The notes beneath the pieces were generated by a model. The model did not search any database. It was not told where the DNA came from and saw nothing but the letters and a program-made list of their open reading frames with translations. Below, piece after piece: positions 36,939 to 46,501 of a stretch of DNA of 64,000 nt; positions within the stretch are counted from its first letter, which is position 1; each line of letters starts with the position of its first letter. Origin of the DNA: Pontibacter vulgaris (GTDB lineage: Bacteria > Bacteroidota > Bacteroidia > Cytophagales > Hymenobacteraceae); NCBI RefSeq assembly GCF_022758145.1, contig NZ_JAJVDH010000001.1, positions 153,546 to 217,545 on the forward strand. Direction: 5' to 3'. The position numbers were made by a program, and so were the translations under genes.

Positions 36939-37673
36939 CTATTTTTTAAGTACAAAGATCATTCGTTCGCTGCTTTCGCGGTTATATGGGGCAAGGTTGT
37001 AATCGCCGAAGATTTCTACAAGCCGCAACTGCGCCATTCCAAAATACTCCATAAAGTCTTCTTCGCGTAGTGCCCGCACACGTTCCTCAAAAGCATAATC
37101 CTGCCCTTTATCTGTAAAGCAGATCTTTTTAACTATAAAGCCATTCTCAACACCCCTGCTGATATTAAATTTAATGCCGCACACCTCTTTTTCTTCGTGT
37201 GCCACTAGGTTGGCAATGGTCAGGTCGGTGTTCATAAAATCAATTACCAGCTTGCCGCCATGCTTTAATGTTTTGGCTACGGCACAAAGGGCTACCACAT
37301 TTTCGGTTTCGTTCTCGAAATACCCGAAACTGGTAAAAAGGTTGAGCACAAAATCAAATTCCTCTGGTTTGTATACCTGCCGCATGTCGTGCACCTCAAA
37401 ATGCAAATGCTCATTTTCGAACTGTTTGGCATAGGCTATACTTTGCTCCGAAAGATCGATGCCGGTAACATCGAAGCCCCTTTGGTTGAGCTGCACCGAA
37501 TGACGCCCTTTGCCACAGGCCAGGTCCAGTATTTTGTGTTCAGGTTTAGGATGGAGGTAAGCCAGCAGGTTATCTATAAACAACTGCGCCTCGTCTTCGT
37601 TGCGGTTGTTATAAAGTATGTGGTAGTACGGAGAGTCGAACCAGGTACTAAACCAATCTTCCTGTTGTGCCAT
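36939..37673 (-). CDS. Class I SAM-dependent methyltransferase
   Basis: 244 residues from ATG 37673 (MAQQEDWFSTWFDSPYYHIL). The longer frame to 37793 would run over the promoter-like TATATTTG (37699-37706) and abut the 37848 terminator, so I reject it. 'HKILDLACGKGRHSVQL' is SAM motif I, 'VTGIDLSEQSI' motif II and 'FDFVLNLFTSFGYF' motif IV. The substrate is unknown. The 'DWFSTWFDSPYYHILY' start is typical of a conserved Bacteroidota clade. Confidence 0.88.
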   Translation of the reverse strand: MAQQEDWFSTWFDSPYYHILYNNRNEDEAQLFIDNLLAYLHPKPEHKILDLACGKGRHSVQLNQRGFDVTGIDLSEQSIAYAKQFENEHLHFEVHDMRQVYKPEEFDFVLNLFTSFGYFENETENVVALCAVAKTLKHGGKLVIDFMNTDLTIANLVAHEEKEVCGIKFNISRGVENGFIVKKICFTDKGQDYAFEERVRALREEDFMEYFGMAQLRLVEIFGDYNLAPYNRESSERMIFVLKK

Positions 37674-37794
37674 ATTAAGGGTAAAAGCAATAATGTTGCA
37701 AATATAGGCTTTATTTTGAAACTGCTTATACGCGCAGTTAAACGGCTTGGGTAATAAATGCTCTATATTATTGATTCCTGAAAATAACGTCATA

Positions 37795-37832
37795 AAAAAG
37801 CCTGCCGCTGCTATGGCAACGGCAGGCTTTTT
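37795..37832 (-). terminator. Terminator of the small lipoprotein gene
   Basis: AAAAAGCCTGCCG pairs with CGGCAGGCTTTTT around ~12 bases, just past the stop at 37848. Confidence 0.88.
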
Positions 37833-37847
37833 CTTAAGCGGGCAGGC

Positions 37848-38150
37848 TTAGTGCTTTACGCTGTCTGCTTTAGGTGCAGTGTTGCCTGGCTTGCTTACGC
37901 TGTCAGCTTCGTTTGCCTTGTTTTCTTCAGCATGTACGCCACCAGTCTGCACATGATTGATCATGGCTTCATCCTCATTTTCATGGCCCATTGGTGCGTG
38001 TTCAGTTTCGATGTTGTTGGTATTACGCGTTCCCGGCGCTACCGTATCAACTGAAACTTTCTCCTCTGGTCTTTGATCAGAAGGAGTAGAGCAAGAAACC
38101 ATAAATAACCCGCACACGGCGGCAAAAACTGCTAATACGTTCTTATTCAT
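37848..38150 (-). CDS. Small acidic lipoprotein, hypothetical
   Basis: 100 residues with a lipoprotein signal (lipobox MVSC, Cys at ~20). The mature part is hydrophilic and low-complexity, rich in Glu, Asn, His and Thr, with no domain. Likely an envelope lipoprotein of unknown role. Its own terminator follows. Confidence 0.6.
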   Translation of the reverse strand: MNKNVLAVFAAVCGLFMVSCSTPSDQRPEEKVSVDTVAPGTRNTNNIETEHAPMGHENEDEAMINHVQTGGVHAEENKANEADSVSKPGNTAPKADSVKH

Positions 38151-38251
38151 CTTTGTTGTGTTTATACTTCTTATAGTTGCGCCTTATACTTTAAATTAAA
38201 GGCATCATTTCTTTGCTTACGCCCGGTTACAGGTTAAAGGTTATCAGGTGC

Positions 38252-38839
38252 TTATGCCAGCAGGTTCTTGCGGCGCAGCATCGATTCCATCAGCTTAATA
38301 TCGTTCGGGCTGTTAAATATACGGTAGGGCAGGTTAATAAAAACCGGCACCTGGAAAGTACGTGCCAGCCAGCCTTTCCAGCCGGTAGGCATTTGCTCTT
38401 GTGTTGGCGGCTGCAACCACAACATAAAGGCATCGTCTTTTTTACGCGCAGATTGTATCATGTTCCAGGTTAGAGCCATGCCTTCACGGTCGTTGCGTTT
38501 CATCAGGATCTGGCGCTGGTCAATTTCATACGTCATCTTCTCGAACAACGGATTGCCTTGTTCCATTTGCGTTACACCCATTACCTGGGCCGAGCGCAAC
38601 AGCACAAAAAGTATGGTTACAATAATAGCAATGGCTACCCACCACCACGAAAAACTGAATAATGCCGGTATTAAAAAAAGTGCCAGCGGAATAATTGCCT
38701 GCCACCAGTCTTTGCGCCATACTTGTGTAAGCGCTAAGTTCGTGTAAAGCTTCTTGTCGAACTGATACTTTTTTGTGCGGATTGCCATCGGGGACGAACC
38801 TTGTGGCTGCCTAAAACCGCGTTGATTTGGTTGCTGCAT
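38252..38839 (-). CDS. Membrane protein with YcxB-like domain
   Basis: 195 residues. Two adjacent membrane helices at ~45-85 ('WWQAIIPLALFLIPALF', 'WWVAIAIIVTILFVLL'), then a cytoplasmic domain with 'MTYEIDQRQILMKRNDREGMALTW' (region ~103-126) and 'KKDDAFMLWL', resembling the YcxB-like C-terminal domain. Function unknown. It is the next gene upstream of the small acidic lipoprotein. Confidence 0.65.
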   Translation of the reverse strand: MQQPNQRGFRQPQGSSPMAIRTKKYQFDKKLYTNLALTQVWRKDWWQAIIPLALFLIPALFSFSWWWVAIAIIVTILFVLLRSAQVMGVTQMEQGNPLFEKMTYEIDQRQILMKRNDREGMALTWNMIQSARKKDDAFMLWLQPPTQEQMPTGWKGWLARTFQVPVFINLPYRIFNSPNDIKLMESMLRRKNLLA

Positions 38840-38958
38840 AAACTAATAAAAATTCAATACTAAATCCTCTGCAAAATTTCCCCTCATGCCCTGGCTGCAG
38901 ATGGAATGCCAGGTAGCTTCAGCAATTGCCTTAAAACTTTTGGCAAAGGTACTTTAAA

Positions 38959-39816
38959 TTAATATGCTTTCAGGCTTAGGTCCATACTTTTGATGGAATG
39001 TGTGAGCGCGCCCACCGAAATATAGTCTACACCACACTCAGCTACGGCACGTATAGTTGCATCTGTAATACCACCGGAAGCTTCTGTCTCGTAACGGCCA
39101 GCAATCATGGCTACAGCTTCGCGCATTATTTCCGGGCTCATGTTGTCCAGCATAATGCGGTGAATACCACCTGTTTCCAAAGCCTCACGCACTTCATCCA
39201 AGGTACGGGTTTCTACTTCAATCTTCAGGTCTTTGCCTTTTTCCTGCAGGTAGCGCTGCGTTGCTGTAATAGCTTCGCGAATGCCGCCGGCGTAATCCAC
39301 ATGGTTATCTTTCAGGATGATCATGTCGAAGAGGCCGAACCTATGGTTCACGCCGCCACCAATCAGCACTGCCCATTTCTCCATAATACGGAAGTTTGGC
39401 GTGGTTTTGCGGGTATCCAGCAGTTTGGCGCCAGTACCGGCTATCAGCTGGTTAAGCTGGTGCGTAAAGGTAGCAATGCCACTCATGCGCTGCATGCAGT
39501 TTAACACCAGGCGCTCGGCTGTAAGTATAGATTGTGCCTTTCCTTTTACGGTCAGGGCTACATCGCCATACTTTACCTGGGCACCATCCTGCAACAGTAC
39601 ATCCAGCTGCAGTTCCGGGTCTACGGCTTTAAAAATATAACCAGCCAGCTCCACGCCCGCCAGTATGCCATCGCCTTTCACAAGCAAGCGCGCCTGGTTC
39701 TGGGCATCGGCCGGAATAGAGGCCAGCGAAGAGTGGTCTCCGTCGCCGATGTCTTCGGCTAAGGCACGCGATATAAACTCGCTAATGCTTTGTTCGGTAA
39801 GGTATGTCGGTTTCAC
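38959..39816 (-). CDS. nadC: Nicotinate-nucleotide pyrophosphorylase (carboxylating)
   Basis: 285 residues. It converts quinolinate plus PRPP to nicotinate mononucleotide in NAD synthesis. Signatures: 'EDIGDGDHSSL', 'LNCMQRMSGIATFT', 'LLDTRKTTPNFRIMEKWAV' (catalytic Arg/Lys), 'GGGVNHRFGLFDMIILKDNH' and 'IMLDNMSPE'. Length is standard. No nadA/nadB in the window. The DUF4783 terminator separates it from the next gene upstream. Confidence 0.95.
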   Translation of the reverse strand: MKPTYLTEQSISEFISRALAEDIGDGDHSSLASIPADAQNQARLLVKGDGILAGVELAGYIFKAVDPELQLDVLLQDGAQVKYGDVALTVKGKAQSILTAERLVLNCMQRMSGIATFTHQLNQLIAGTGAKLLDTRKTTPNFRIMEKWAVLIGGGVNHRFGLFDMIILKDNHVDYAGGIREAITATQRYLQEKGKDLKIEVETRTLDEVREALETGGIHRIMLDNMSPEIMREAVAMIAGRYETEASGGITDATIRAVAECGVDYISVGALTHSIKSMDLSLKAY

Positions 39817-39828
39817 AGTGCAAAAATA

Positions 39829-39862
39829 AAAAAAGGCTCGGGATATACTCCGAGCCTTTTTA
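39829..39862 (-). terminator. Terminator of the DUF4783 gene
   Basis: AAAAGGCTCGG pairs with CCGAGCCTTTT around ~8 bases, followed by T-rich bases on the minus strand. Confidence 0.85.
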
Positions 39863-39882
39863 AAAATCTCATTATTATCTGC

Positions 39883-40296
39883 TTAATCTTTTATAAAGTT
39901 CATCGATTGTATCAGAAATTTGCCTTTCGACTCCTTCATGCGTACAAGAACAGTATACGTACCACCTTTAGAAGTATAGGTACCGATGGCATAACGCTGC
40001 CCTTTGTCGGAAGCGCCCTGGTGGCTGTAAGAGAAATCAACAGGTGCGTTTTTATTGAAAAAGTTCTTCATCACGAACTCTGCCTGGGTGCTGCTGTAAC
40101 TTGTGGCCTCGCGCCCATCCAGTGTAAGCTCCACCACGCTGTTAAAGTTGCGGGCAAGGTCTTTTGAAGAACCAATTTTGATGGCTGATTTTACGTTACC
40201 CATAACATCGCCTTGTGCAACAGCCTGGCCCACCGATAAAAACGCCGCAGCCAACAACAAGGAAAATACGATGGTAATGTGTTTAAATTTTTTCAT
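39883..40296 (-). CDS. DUF4783-type secreted protein
   Basis: 137 residues from ATG 40296 (MKKFKHITIVF), preferred over 40332 because the signal peptide starts there and ends near AVAQG. The mature part is an NTF2/cystatin-like fold: 'VKSAIKIGSSKDLARNFN', 'AEFVMKNFFNKN' and 'YTVLVRMKESKGKFLIQSMNF' (region ~112-133). DUF4783 proteins are small periplasmic proteins of Bacteroidota, often near nadC. Role unknown. Confidence 0.78.
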   Translation of the reverse strand: MKKFKHITIVFSLLLAAAFLSVGQAVAQGDVMGNVKSAIKIGSSKDLARNFNSVVELTLDGREATSYSSTQAEFVMKNFFNKNAPVDFSYSHQGASDKGQRYAIGTYTSKGGTYTVLVRMKESKGKFLIQSMNFIKD

Positions 40297-40539
40297 AAGT
40301 GATGTTTGTAATCTTGCACTGGTAATAGCCAAAACTATGCCAACTCCCTGATGTACACTTGAGACGTTAAAGTTAATAGGATTCTCTAAATATATACATA
40401 CAGAACTTTATACTATAGCCAACGTTGATTCGTTTGTGTTAGTTTCCGGCTGTTGCCATACTTTCCAGGCATTGTATTCAGAAAGCTTTTGCCCGGCTGG
40501 CTTAAGCAGGCTTTGGAAGTTTATAGTTATATTTGCAGC

Positions 40540-42072
40540 ATGAATAAGAAGGTACTTTTAATGATTTTAGATGGTTGGGGCATTGCCACTGACCTGTCTG
40601 TTTCTGCTATAAATAAAGCGTATACTCCCTTTTACGATTCTATACTTCAGAAGTACCCGCATACCAAACTGCAGGCATCTGGCGAGGCGGTAGGTTTACC
40701 CGACGGGCAGATGGGGAACTCCGAAGTTGGCCACATGAACATAGGCGCCGGCCGCGTAGTTTACCAGGACCTGGTACGCATTAACAAATCTATTGCCGAA
40801 CATAAACTGGCGCAGATGCCCGTACTGGCCAATGCACTTGCCTTTGCAAAAGAAGAACATAAAGATGTGCACCTTATCGGGCTCTTGTCTGACGGAGGCG
40901 TACACTCGCATATAAATCACCTGAAAGCGATCTGCTCCGCCGCAAACGACGAAGGGCTGAAGCAGGTATACATTCATGCTTTTACCGATGGCCGTGATAC
41001 CGACCCTAAAGGCGGCGTAAAGTATATTAACGACCTGGAAAAACACCTCGAGAACACAACCGGCACCATCGCGTCTATAGTTGGCCGCTACTATGCCATG
41101 GACCGCGATAACCGCTGGGAGCGAGTAAAACTGGCTTACGACCTGATGGTAAACGGCATCGGAACGCCATCGCAAAATCTTATAAAATCGGTTCTGGATT
41201 CTTACAACGAGGGCGTAACCGATGAGTTTATTAAGCCAATTGTAAAAGTAAACGACCAGCAGGAGCCAATTGCGGTTATTAAAGAAGGGGATGTGGTTAT
41301 CTGCTTTAACTTCCGCACCGACCGCGGGCGCGAAATTACACAGGCCCTAACCCAGCATGATTTTGCGGAGCAGAACATGCACAAACTGAACCTGCGTTAC
41401 ATTACCCTCACCAACTACGACGATACTTTTGTAGGTGTAGAGCCTATTTTCGATAAAGACAACCTGAACAACACGCTGGGCGAAGTAATAGCAAAAGCGG
41501 GCAAAAAGCAGATCCGTATTGCCGAAACCGAGAAGTACCCGCATGTAACTTTCTTTTTCTCGGGTGGCCGCGAAGAAGTTTTCGAAGGTGAAAGACGTCT
41601 GTTGTGCCCTTCGCCAAAAGTTGCCACTTATGACCTGCAACCGGAAATGAGCGCTTACGAAATTCGTGATACTATAGTACCGGAACTGCATAACAAGACC
41701 GCTGATTTTATTTGCCTTAATTTTGCCAACCCTGATATGGTAGGCCACACCGGTGTATTTGAAGCAGCCGTTAAAGCATGCGAAGTGGTAGACTCCTGCG
41801 CCCAGACGGTAGTTGCTGCCGCACTCGAAAGCGGCTACGACACTATTGTGATTGCAGACCATGGCAACGCCGATTACATGATAAACCCGGATGGCACCCC
41901 AAACACGGCACACACTACTAACTTGGTGCCTTGCGTGTTGGTAAGCAACGATTTTAAGGGCACTTTAGCAGAAGGCAAACTAGGTGATATAGCGCCAACT
42001 ATACTGGAACTGATGGGCATTGAGCGACCTGTAGAAATGACGGGCAAATCGCTTATACTTAATGAGATATAG
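40540..42072 (+). CDS. gpmI: 2,3-bisphosphoglycerate-independent phosphoglycerate mutase
   Basis: 510 residues from ATG 40540 (MNKKVLLMILDGWG); the upstream frame to 40453 is not conserved. It interconverts 3- and 2-phosphoglycerate in glycolysis using two Mn2+ ions. Motifs: metal-binding Asp in LDGWG, catalytic Ser61 in 'MGNSEVGHMNIGAGR', 'HAFTDGRDTDP', 'NFRTDRGREIT', 'NFANPDMVGHTG' and 'IADHGNADYM'. Full length. The next gene overlaps its end by 11 bases. Confidence 0.96.
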   Translation: MNKKVLLMILDGWGIATDLSVSAINKAYTPFYDSILQKYPHTKLQASGEAVGLPDGQMGNSEVGHMNIGAGRVVYQDLVRINKSIAEHKLAQMPVLANALAFAKEEHKDVHLIGLLSDGGVHSHINHLKAICSAANDEGLKQVYIHAFTDGRDTDPKGGVKYINDLEKHLENTTGTIASIVGRYYAMDRDNRWERVKLAYDLMVNGIGTPSQNLIKSVLDSYNEGVTDEFIKPIVKVNDQQEPIAVIKEGDVVICFNFRTDRGREITQALTQHDFAEQNMHKLNLRYITLTNYDDTFVGVEPIFDKDNLNNTLGEVIAKAGKKQIRIAETEKYPHVTFFFSGGREEVFEGERRLLCPSPKVATYDLQPEMSAYEIRDTIVPELHNKTADFICLNFANPDMVGHTGVFEAAVKACEVVDSCAQTVVAAALESGYDTIVIADHGNADYMINPDGTPNTAHTTNLVPCVLVSNDFKGTLAEGKLGDIAPTILELMGIERPVEMTGKSLILNEI

Positions 42073-42661
42073 CTTGAGTAAGTATAAATTTATAGCACTG
42101 TTTGGCCTTTTAGGGTTTGCTGTTGCCTGCGAGCGGCCAACACCGCCTGCTTCAGGAAATGCAGCAGGTGCTGCATATAACCTGGCTGCTTACCTGCAGG
42201 CACAGGCAAAACGCCTGCAGGCCGAAAAGCCAACTGTTATTAAGCGGGCTAAAACCGAAGACAAGGCTGCCGAAACTATAAAAACTTCTGAAGTTGACTG
42301 GGAAGATGAGCTTGCCATTTTTCAGGACGTAGATATTTCAAAACCTTCGTTGCGCGAGTACTATACAGAAGAAAAGCAGCCGTTTGGTAATAACCTAACA
42401 GCTTATACTTATACCAAAACTGCCGAAGCCGAAGCACCTGTACAACACCTTACCCTGCAAACAAACCGGGAGCAGAAATTACAAGGTATGGAGGCAGTGC
42501 TGCTGGAGGAGAACATGCTGTTTTACTCTAAACGTAAAGTAACGTTAAGCACAAACCCTGCTACCGGCAACATTACCGGTTACCAGATCAACGGGGTACA
42601 AAAGCTTGTGTTCGGCGACTCGCTGCATTATAACGTTACGGCTATTATTCAGGAGCATTAA
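42062..42661 (+). CDS. Hypothetical lipoprotein
   Basis: 199 residues with a lipoprotein signal (lipobox AVAC, Cys at ~23). An Ala/Lys-rich helix follows (~35-75), then a beta-rich C-terminal half with 'SKRKVTLSTNPATGNITGYQING'-like strands (~155-180). No recognised family. It overlaps gpmI by 11 bases, which implies coupled translation, though a link to glycolysis would be speculation. Confidence 0.65.
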   Translation: MRYSLSKYKFIALFGLLGFAVACERPTPPASGNAAGAAYNLAAYLQAQAKRLQAEKPTVIKRAKTEDKAAETIKTSEVDWEDELAIFQDVDISKPSLREYYTEEKQPFGNNLTAYTYTKTAEAEAPVQHLTLQTNREQKLQGMEAVLLEENMLFYSKRKVTLSTNPATGNITGYQINGVQKLVFGDSLHYNVTAIIQEH

Positions 42662-42749
42662 CCAGCTCAGCAGACTGCTATACTTCTTCTGATTTTTGCT
42701 GAATAAACATGATAAGCTTCTCAATTATACTTGTTTAGTTGCCGGTTTT

Positions 42750-44255
42750 ATGCACAGGTTTATACTTGCCTTTCTTTTCAGTTTATACTTTGCTGCAGCC
42801 TGCCTGGGCCAAAGTATAAATTCTGATAAAGGGCGAGCCTGCGCTACAACTGCTTATATCGAGCTGCTAAAACAGAAAGATGCCGGCTTTAGCAAAAGGC
42901 AATCAGAGGCAGAGCAGGTTATTCAACAGGAACTAAGCAGGCCACAGCAGGGGCAGAACCTGCGGTCGGCAGTAATTACGGTTCCGGTAGTTTTCCATGT
43001 AGTATACAACTCTGCTGCAGAGAACATTTCAGATGCACAGGTGCTATCGCAGTTGCGGGTACTGAACGATGATTTCAGAAGACAAAATGCCGATGCAGGA
43101 CAGACCCCTTCATACTTCCTTCCTTTTGCCGCTGATGCCGAGATAGAGTTTTGCCTCGCTACCACCAACCCAGATGGCGAACCAACCAACGGCATTACCC
43201 GCACACGCTCCACAAAAGAAGAATTCAGCTATACCACCGACGATGTAAAATTCTCGAAGGAAGGCGGTGTTAACGGCTGGGACCCTAGCCAATACCTGAA
43301 TATCTGGATCTGTAACATTGAGGGCGGACAAATTATAGGTTACGCCACGCCTCCGGGCGCTGCCAGGGATATTGATGGCGTAGTACTGCATTATAAAACT
43401 ATCGGAGCTGCGCCTGCCAACCCCTTTGTTACTAACTATAACATGGGCCGAACCGCCACACATGAGGTGGGCCATTGGCTGGGCTTGCGCCACATCTGGG
43501 GCGGGGGTGGCGCTACCTGCACCGACTCCGACGGCATTACCGATACACCAAATCAAGAACAGGAAACAGTGGGCTGCCCGGATGGTATTGTGCAATCGTG
43601 CGATAACAGCCCGTACGGCAATATGTGGCAAAACTACATGGATTACAGCAACGATGCCTGCATGAACCTGTTCACATTTGGCCAGGCCAATTATATGAAA
43701 GCAGTTTTAAATACCTCACGCTCCTCCATCTTTAATTCTGTAGTTTGCAGTAATACACTTCGGTCTGAGTTTAGAGCTTTTAATGAGCGCGACACACTGG
43801 TTATAGCAGGTACTTCTGTTCGCTATTCTGATGCCTCGCTGGGCGTGCGCCCTACCTCGTGGTTATGGGAGTTTGAAGGAGGCACGCCTGCTACTTCGAC
43901 TGAAAGAAATCCGGTAGTCAGGTATACAAAACCCGGCAAGTATAATGTCAGTTTAACTATCTCTAATGGCAACCTCAGCAGCACAGAAGTAAAAGAAGAT
44001 TACATACACGTAACCGTGGATGACCTGGCAGTGTACCCGAATCCTGCCGTTGATTTTATAACAATTGAACAGCCTGCCAAAGTACTGGTAAGAAAGGTGC
44101 AACTGCTGAATAATTTAGGTGTTGCTGTTTTGGATGAGGAAGTACGTAGCCGCATCATAAGGTTTGATACCCGCCATCTGCCTGCCGGTATATACTTCCT
44201 GCACATCGAAAGTACCAATGGCACTGAACTCAAGAAGATTAGCATCCTGAAGTAA
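42750..44255 (+). CDS. Secreted M43 (pappalysin/cytophagalysin-type) zinc metalloprotease, T9SS type A
   Basis: 501 residues from ATG 42750 (MHRFILAF), where the signal peptide begins; a TTG at 42696 is rejected. The M43 catalytic motif H238-E-V-G-H242-W-L-G-L-R-H248 is complete, followed by 'WGGGGATCTDSDGITDTP' and the met-turn 'NYMDYSNDACMNLFT'. A PKD-type domain lies at ~345-425 and the last ~75 residues ('LAVYPNPAVDFITI', then 'LPAGIYFLHIE') form a type A T9SS sorting domain. It is an extracellular protease; the substrate is unknown. Confidence 0.93.
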   Translation: MHRFILAFLFSLYFAAACLGQSINSDKGRACATTAYIELLKQKDAGFSKRQSEAEQVIQQELSRPQQGQNLRSAVITVPVVFHVVYNSAAENISDAQVLSQLRVLNDDFRRQNADAGQTPSYFLPFAADAEIEFCLATTNPDGEPTNGITRTRSTKEEFSYTTDDVKFSKEGGVNGWDPSQYLNIWICNIEGGQIIGYATPPGAARDIDGVVLHYKTIGAAPANPFVTNYNMGRTATHEVGHWLGLRHIWGGGGATCTDSDGITDTPNQEQETVGCPDGIVQSCDNSPYGNMWQNYMDYSNDACMNLFTFGQANYMKAVLNTSRSSIFNSVVCSNTLRSEFRAFNERDTLVIAGTSVRYSDASLGVRPTSWLWEFEGGTPATSTERNPVVRYTKPGKYNVSLTISNGNLSSTEVKEDYIHVTVDDLAVYPNPAVDFITIEQPAKVLVRKVQLLNNLGVAVLDEEVRSRIIRFDTRHLPAGIYFLHIESTNGTELKKISILK

Positions 44256-44321
44256 GCGGCTAATCGAAGTAAACTATACCTCTTATTCAGTTATTCAGCC
44301 TTCATTAATTCAAAATTAAAT

Positions 44322-44741
44322 TTACTCTCCCTGCAGCGTAACTACCACCCAGCGCTTAGATGCGTGGTTGCGGTGCTCGCATAAATAAACGCCCTGCCAT
44401 GTACCTAAGTTAAACCTGCCATTGGTGATTGGTATAGTTACCGATGTGCCAAGTATAGCTGCTTTCAGGTGGGCCGGCATATCATCGGGGCCTTCGGAAG
44501 TATGGCGGTAGTAAGAAGCATTTTCGGGTACCATGCGGTTAAAATGACTTTCAAAATCCTGCCGTACGGTTGGGTCTGCGTTTTCGCTTATGGTTAAACT
44601 TGCCGAGGTGTGCTTGATAAAAATATGCGCTAAGCCTGTTTTTATGTCCTCCAGCTCCGGCAGTTGCGATTCCAGCAGATCAGTGATCAGGTGAAAACCA
44701 CGTTTAACAGCCGGCAACCTTAGTTCTTTCTGAAACCACAT
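44322..44741 (-). CDS. yjbQ: YjbQ/UPF0047 family protein
   Basis: 139 residues, full family length. 'GLAHIFIKHTSASLTISENADPTVRQDFE' (region ~36-64) contains the family signature HTSASLTINEN-like, and 'HLKAAILGTSVTIPI', 'GTWQGVYLCEHR' complete it. YjbQ proteins have weak thiamine-phosphate synthase activity; the physiological role is not settled. Confidence 0.93.
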   Translation of the reverse strand: MWFQKELRLPAVKRGFHLITDLLESQLPELEDIKTGLAHIFIKHTSASLTISENADPTVRQDFESHFNRMVPENASYYRHTSEGPDDMPAHLKAAILGTSVTIPITNGRFNLGTWQGVYLCEHRNHASKRWVVVTLQGE

Positions 44742-44997
44742 ACTTTTTTAATAACTGAATTTTGAATAATTGAATAACTCAATAAATGAAGTATAAATTA
44801 ACTCATGCTAGCCCTTGCTGCGTATTTTCTCCAGCAAGCAATACGGCCTTAAATAGCAATGCTAACAAGGACAGAATAACAGAGAAGCTTAAACCATGAC
44901 TGATACCCTTTGCCAGCCTATCCTCTTACATATACAAGTATAAACTACAGGATATATTCACTCATTCAAAAGTCAGTTATTCAAAATTCCAAAGGCC

Positions 44998-46410
44998 TCA
45001 ATCTATACTTCGCTCATAGGCACCTATATCCGGGGTAGTTGCGCTGCGCTTTTTGCCTTTGATATCGGTTGTAATTTCTGGTAAAAACCTGGCTGCGGAG
45101 CTGGCCGGCGAAAGAGTATCCAAAGAGAAATCAAGCTTACCTATAGCTTTGAATTTTGGCTCTATGTTCAGCTTGTTGCCGTTTGCGTTAAGGCTGGTTT
45201 TATACTTCTCGGTGCGTAGCATGTTGTTTGTAATTTCCAGATGGGCAGCTGCGCCTGCTTCCAGCAATACTTCATCCCGGAAACTATCGCTGTATACGAT
45301 CGAGTTAATTAACCGAAGGCTGGTTGGCTGATTCTTAATGTCGGTGCCAGGTATAAAATCTGCCACTACAAAGGCTGGCGTTTCGCGGGGCAACTGGTTA
45401 CTGTAGCTCACAATGGTAGAATATAACACCTCGTAATTTCCGCCGCCCAGGCCACCAAAACCATACTGTCCGAAGTTGCGGATCAATGTATTTACCAATT
45501 TCACATCCGAAGTATAACTCACAATGCCATCCATAAAAGTATAAGCCACGGTGCAGCCTTCTACTAAAGTACCGGCCTTACCCGGGTTGCCAATGCGCAA
45601 ACCATAAACCGTATTGTTGATATCAGCATACTTTATACTGCTGTTTTCGCTTTTGGTAAGTATTCTGATGCCTTCCCACTGGCCCGGGGCTTCGGTATAA
45701 AGTGGTTCGCGGCGGTAACCACTAAAACTTACCCGCTCGGTTGGTGTGCCTTCTACCAGCAGTCGTCCATTTACAAGCAATACGGCTTTGCTGGCTGCAA
45801 ACACGCGCGTACCTTTCTGTATAGTTAAAGTAGCGCCTTCCTGCACCAGCACAGTATCCAGCAATACATGAGGCTTATCGTTTGGCCAGGTAGTGGTGCC
45901 AATGGCTACTTTGCGGTGGAAATAGGCATTCTGCCCGTAAGCTACCAGCTTTACCTGCTGCCTGTTGCCGTTGGTGTTAAAAAGTATAGAATCTGCTACC
46001 AAAAAGGGGAGATTTACATCGGAAGGGTTTACGGTTACTTTTACAAGTATGTAAATACTATCCTTTCCGCGTAGCTCAATGTTGTTTGCCAGGGGGCTTT
46101 CTATGCCATTTATAGTGAGTTTATAAGGCGAGGAGCTTGTGCCGGCTAGGGTAATATCGCTGATTCGGACTGCTTTTTTGTTAGGGTTGTATACTTTCAG
46201 ACGCTTGGTAATGCTGCCCTGGGTTACAAAAACAGTATCAAACAAAACGGTATCGCCTGAAAACTCCAGCTTTGCCTCCGGGTCTGTGGTTATTATTTCA
46301 TCATCTGGTTTGCAAGCCAGTGCCGACAACAATAACAACAGGGGCCATATGTAGCTTAGAAATTTCAGCGGAGAGTATACGTTAGGTTTATACTTCAACA
46401 AGATAAACAA
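44998..46410 (-). CDS. Lipoprotein with right-handed beta-helix repeats
   Basis: 470 residues. The only starts upstream of the lipobox are TTG codons (46410, 46401, 46398). The lipoprotein signal ends ALAC. An Ig-like domain ~40-165 ('LEFSGDTVLFDTVFVTQGS') resembles choice-of-anchor domains. From ~190, 'LLDTVLVQEGATLTIQKGTRV' and short repeats ('GLRIGNPGKAGTLVEGCTVAY', 'NTLIRNFGQYGFGGL') give a pectate-lyase-like beta-helix. It ends 'PDIGAYER', a motif common in Bacteroidota surface proteins. Polysaccharide binding or cleavage is possible but unproven. Confidence 0.8.
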   Translation of the reverse strand: MFILLKYKPNVYSPLKFLSYIWPLLLLLSALACKPDDEIITTDPEAKLEFSGDTVLFDTVFVTQGSITKRLKVYNPNKKAVRISDITLAGTSSSPYKLTINGIESPLANNIELRGKDSIYILVKVTVNPSDVNLPFLVADSILFNTNGNRQQVKLVAYGQNAYFHRKVAIGTTTWPNDKPHVLLDTVLVQEGATLTIQKGTRVFAASKAVLLVNGRLLVEGTPTERVSFSGYRREPLYTEAPGQWEGIRILTKSENSSIKYADINNTVYGLRIGNPGKAGTLVEGCTVAYTFMDGIVSYTSDVKLVNTLIRNFGQYGFGGLGGGNYEVLYSTIVSYSNQLPRETPAFVVADFIPGTDIKNQPTSLRLINSIVYSDSFRDEVLLEAGAAAHLEITNNMLRTEKYKTSLNANGNKLNIEPKFKAIGKLDFSLDTLSPASSAARFLPEITTDIKGKKRSATTPDIGAYERSID

Positions 46411-46433
46411 TCAGTGCGAAATGTGTAAACAAA

Positions 46434-46479
46434 ATCAGGAATGCAGCTTTGGGATTTTGTCCCTTACTACATTCCTGAT
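46434..46479 (-). terminator. Terminator of prfA
   Basis: ATCAGGAATG pairs with CATTCCTGAT and an inner GGGA/TCCC stem branches off. The minus strand continues TTTTGTTT. About 23 bases past the prfA stop. Confidence 0.75.
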
Positions 46480-46501
46480 GCTATAGTTTATACTTTTAGA
46501 A

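Noticed and set aside
37674..37793. Longer methyltransferase start at 37793
   Set aside because: The added residues are unconserved and cover a TATATTTG promoter element and run up to another gene's terminator.
40528..40540. TATATTTG just before gpmI as a promoter
   Set aside because: It ends 4 bases before the ATG, which would make the mRNA leaderless, and no TTTG lies 19-20 bases upstream.
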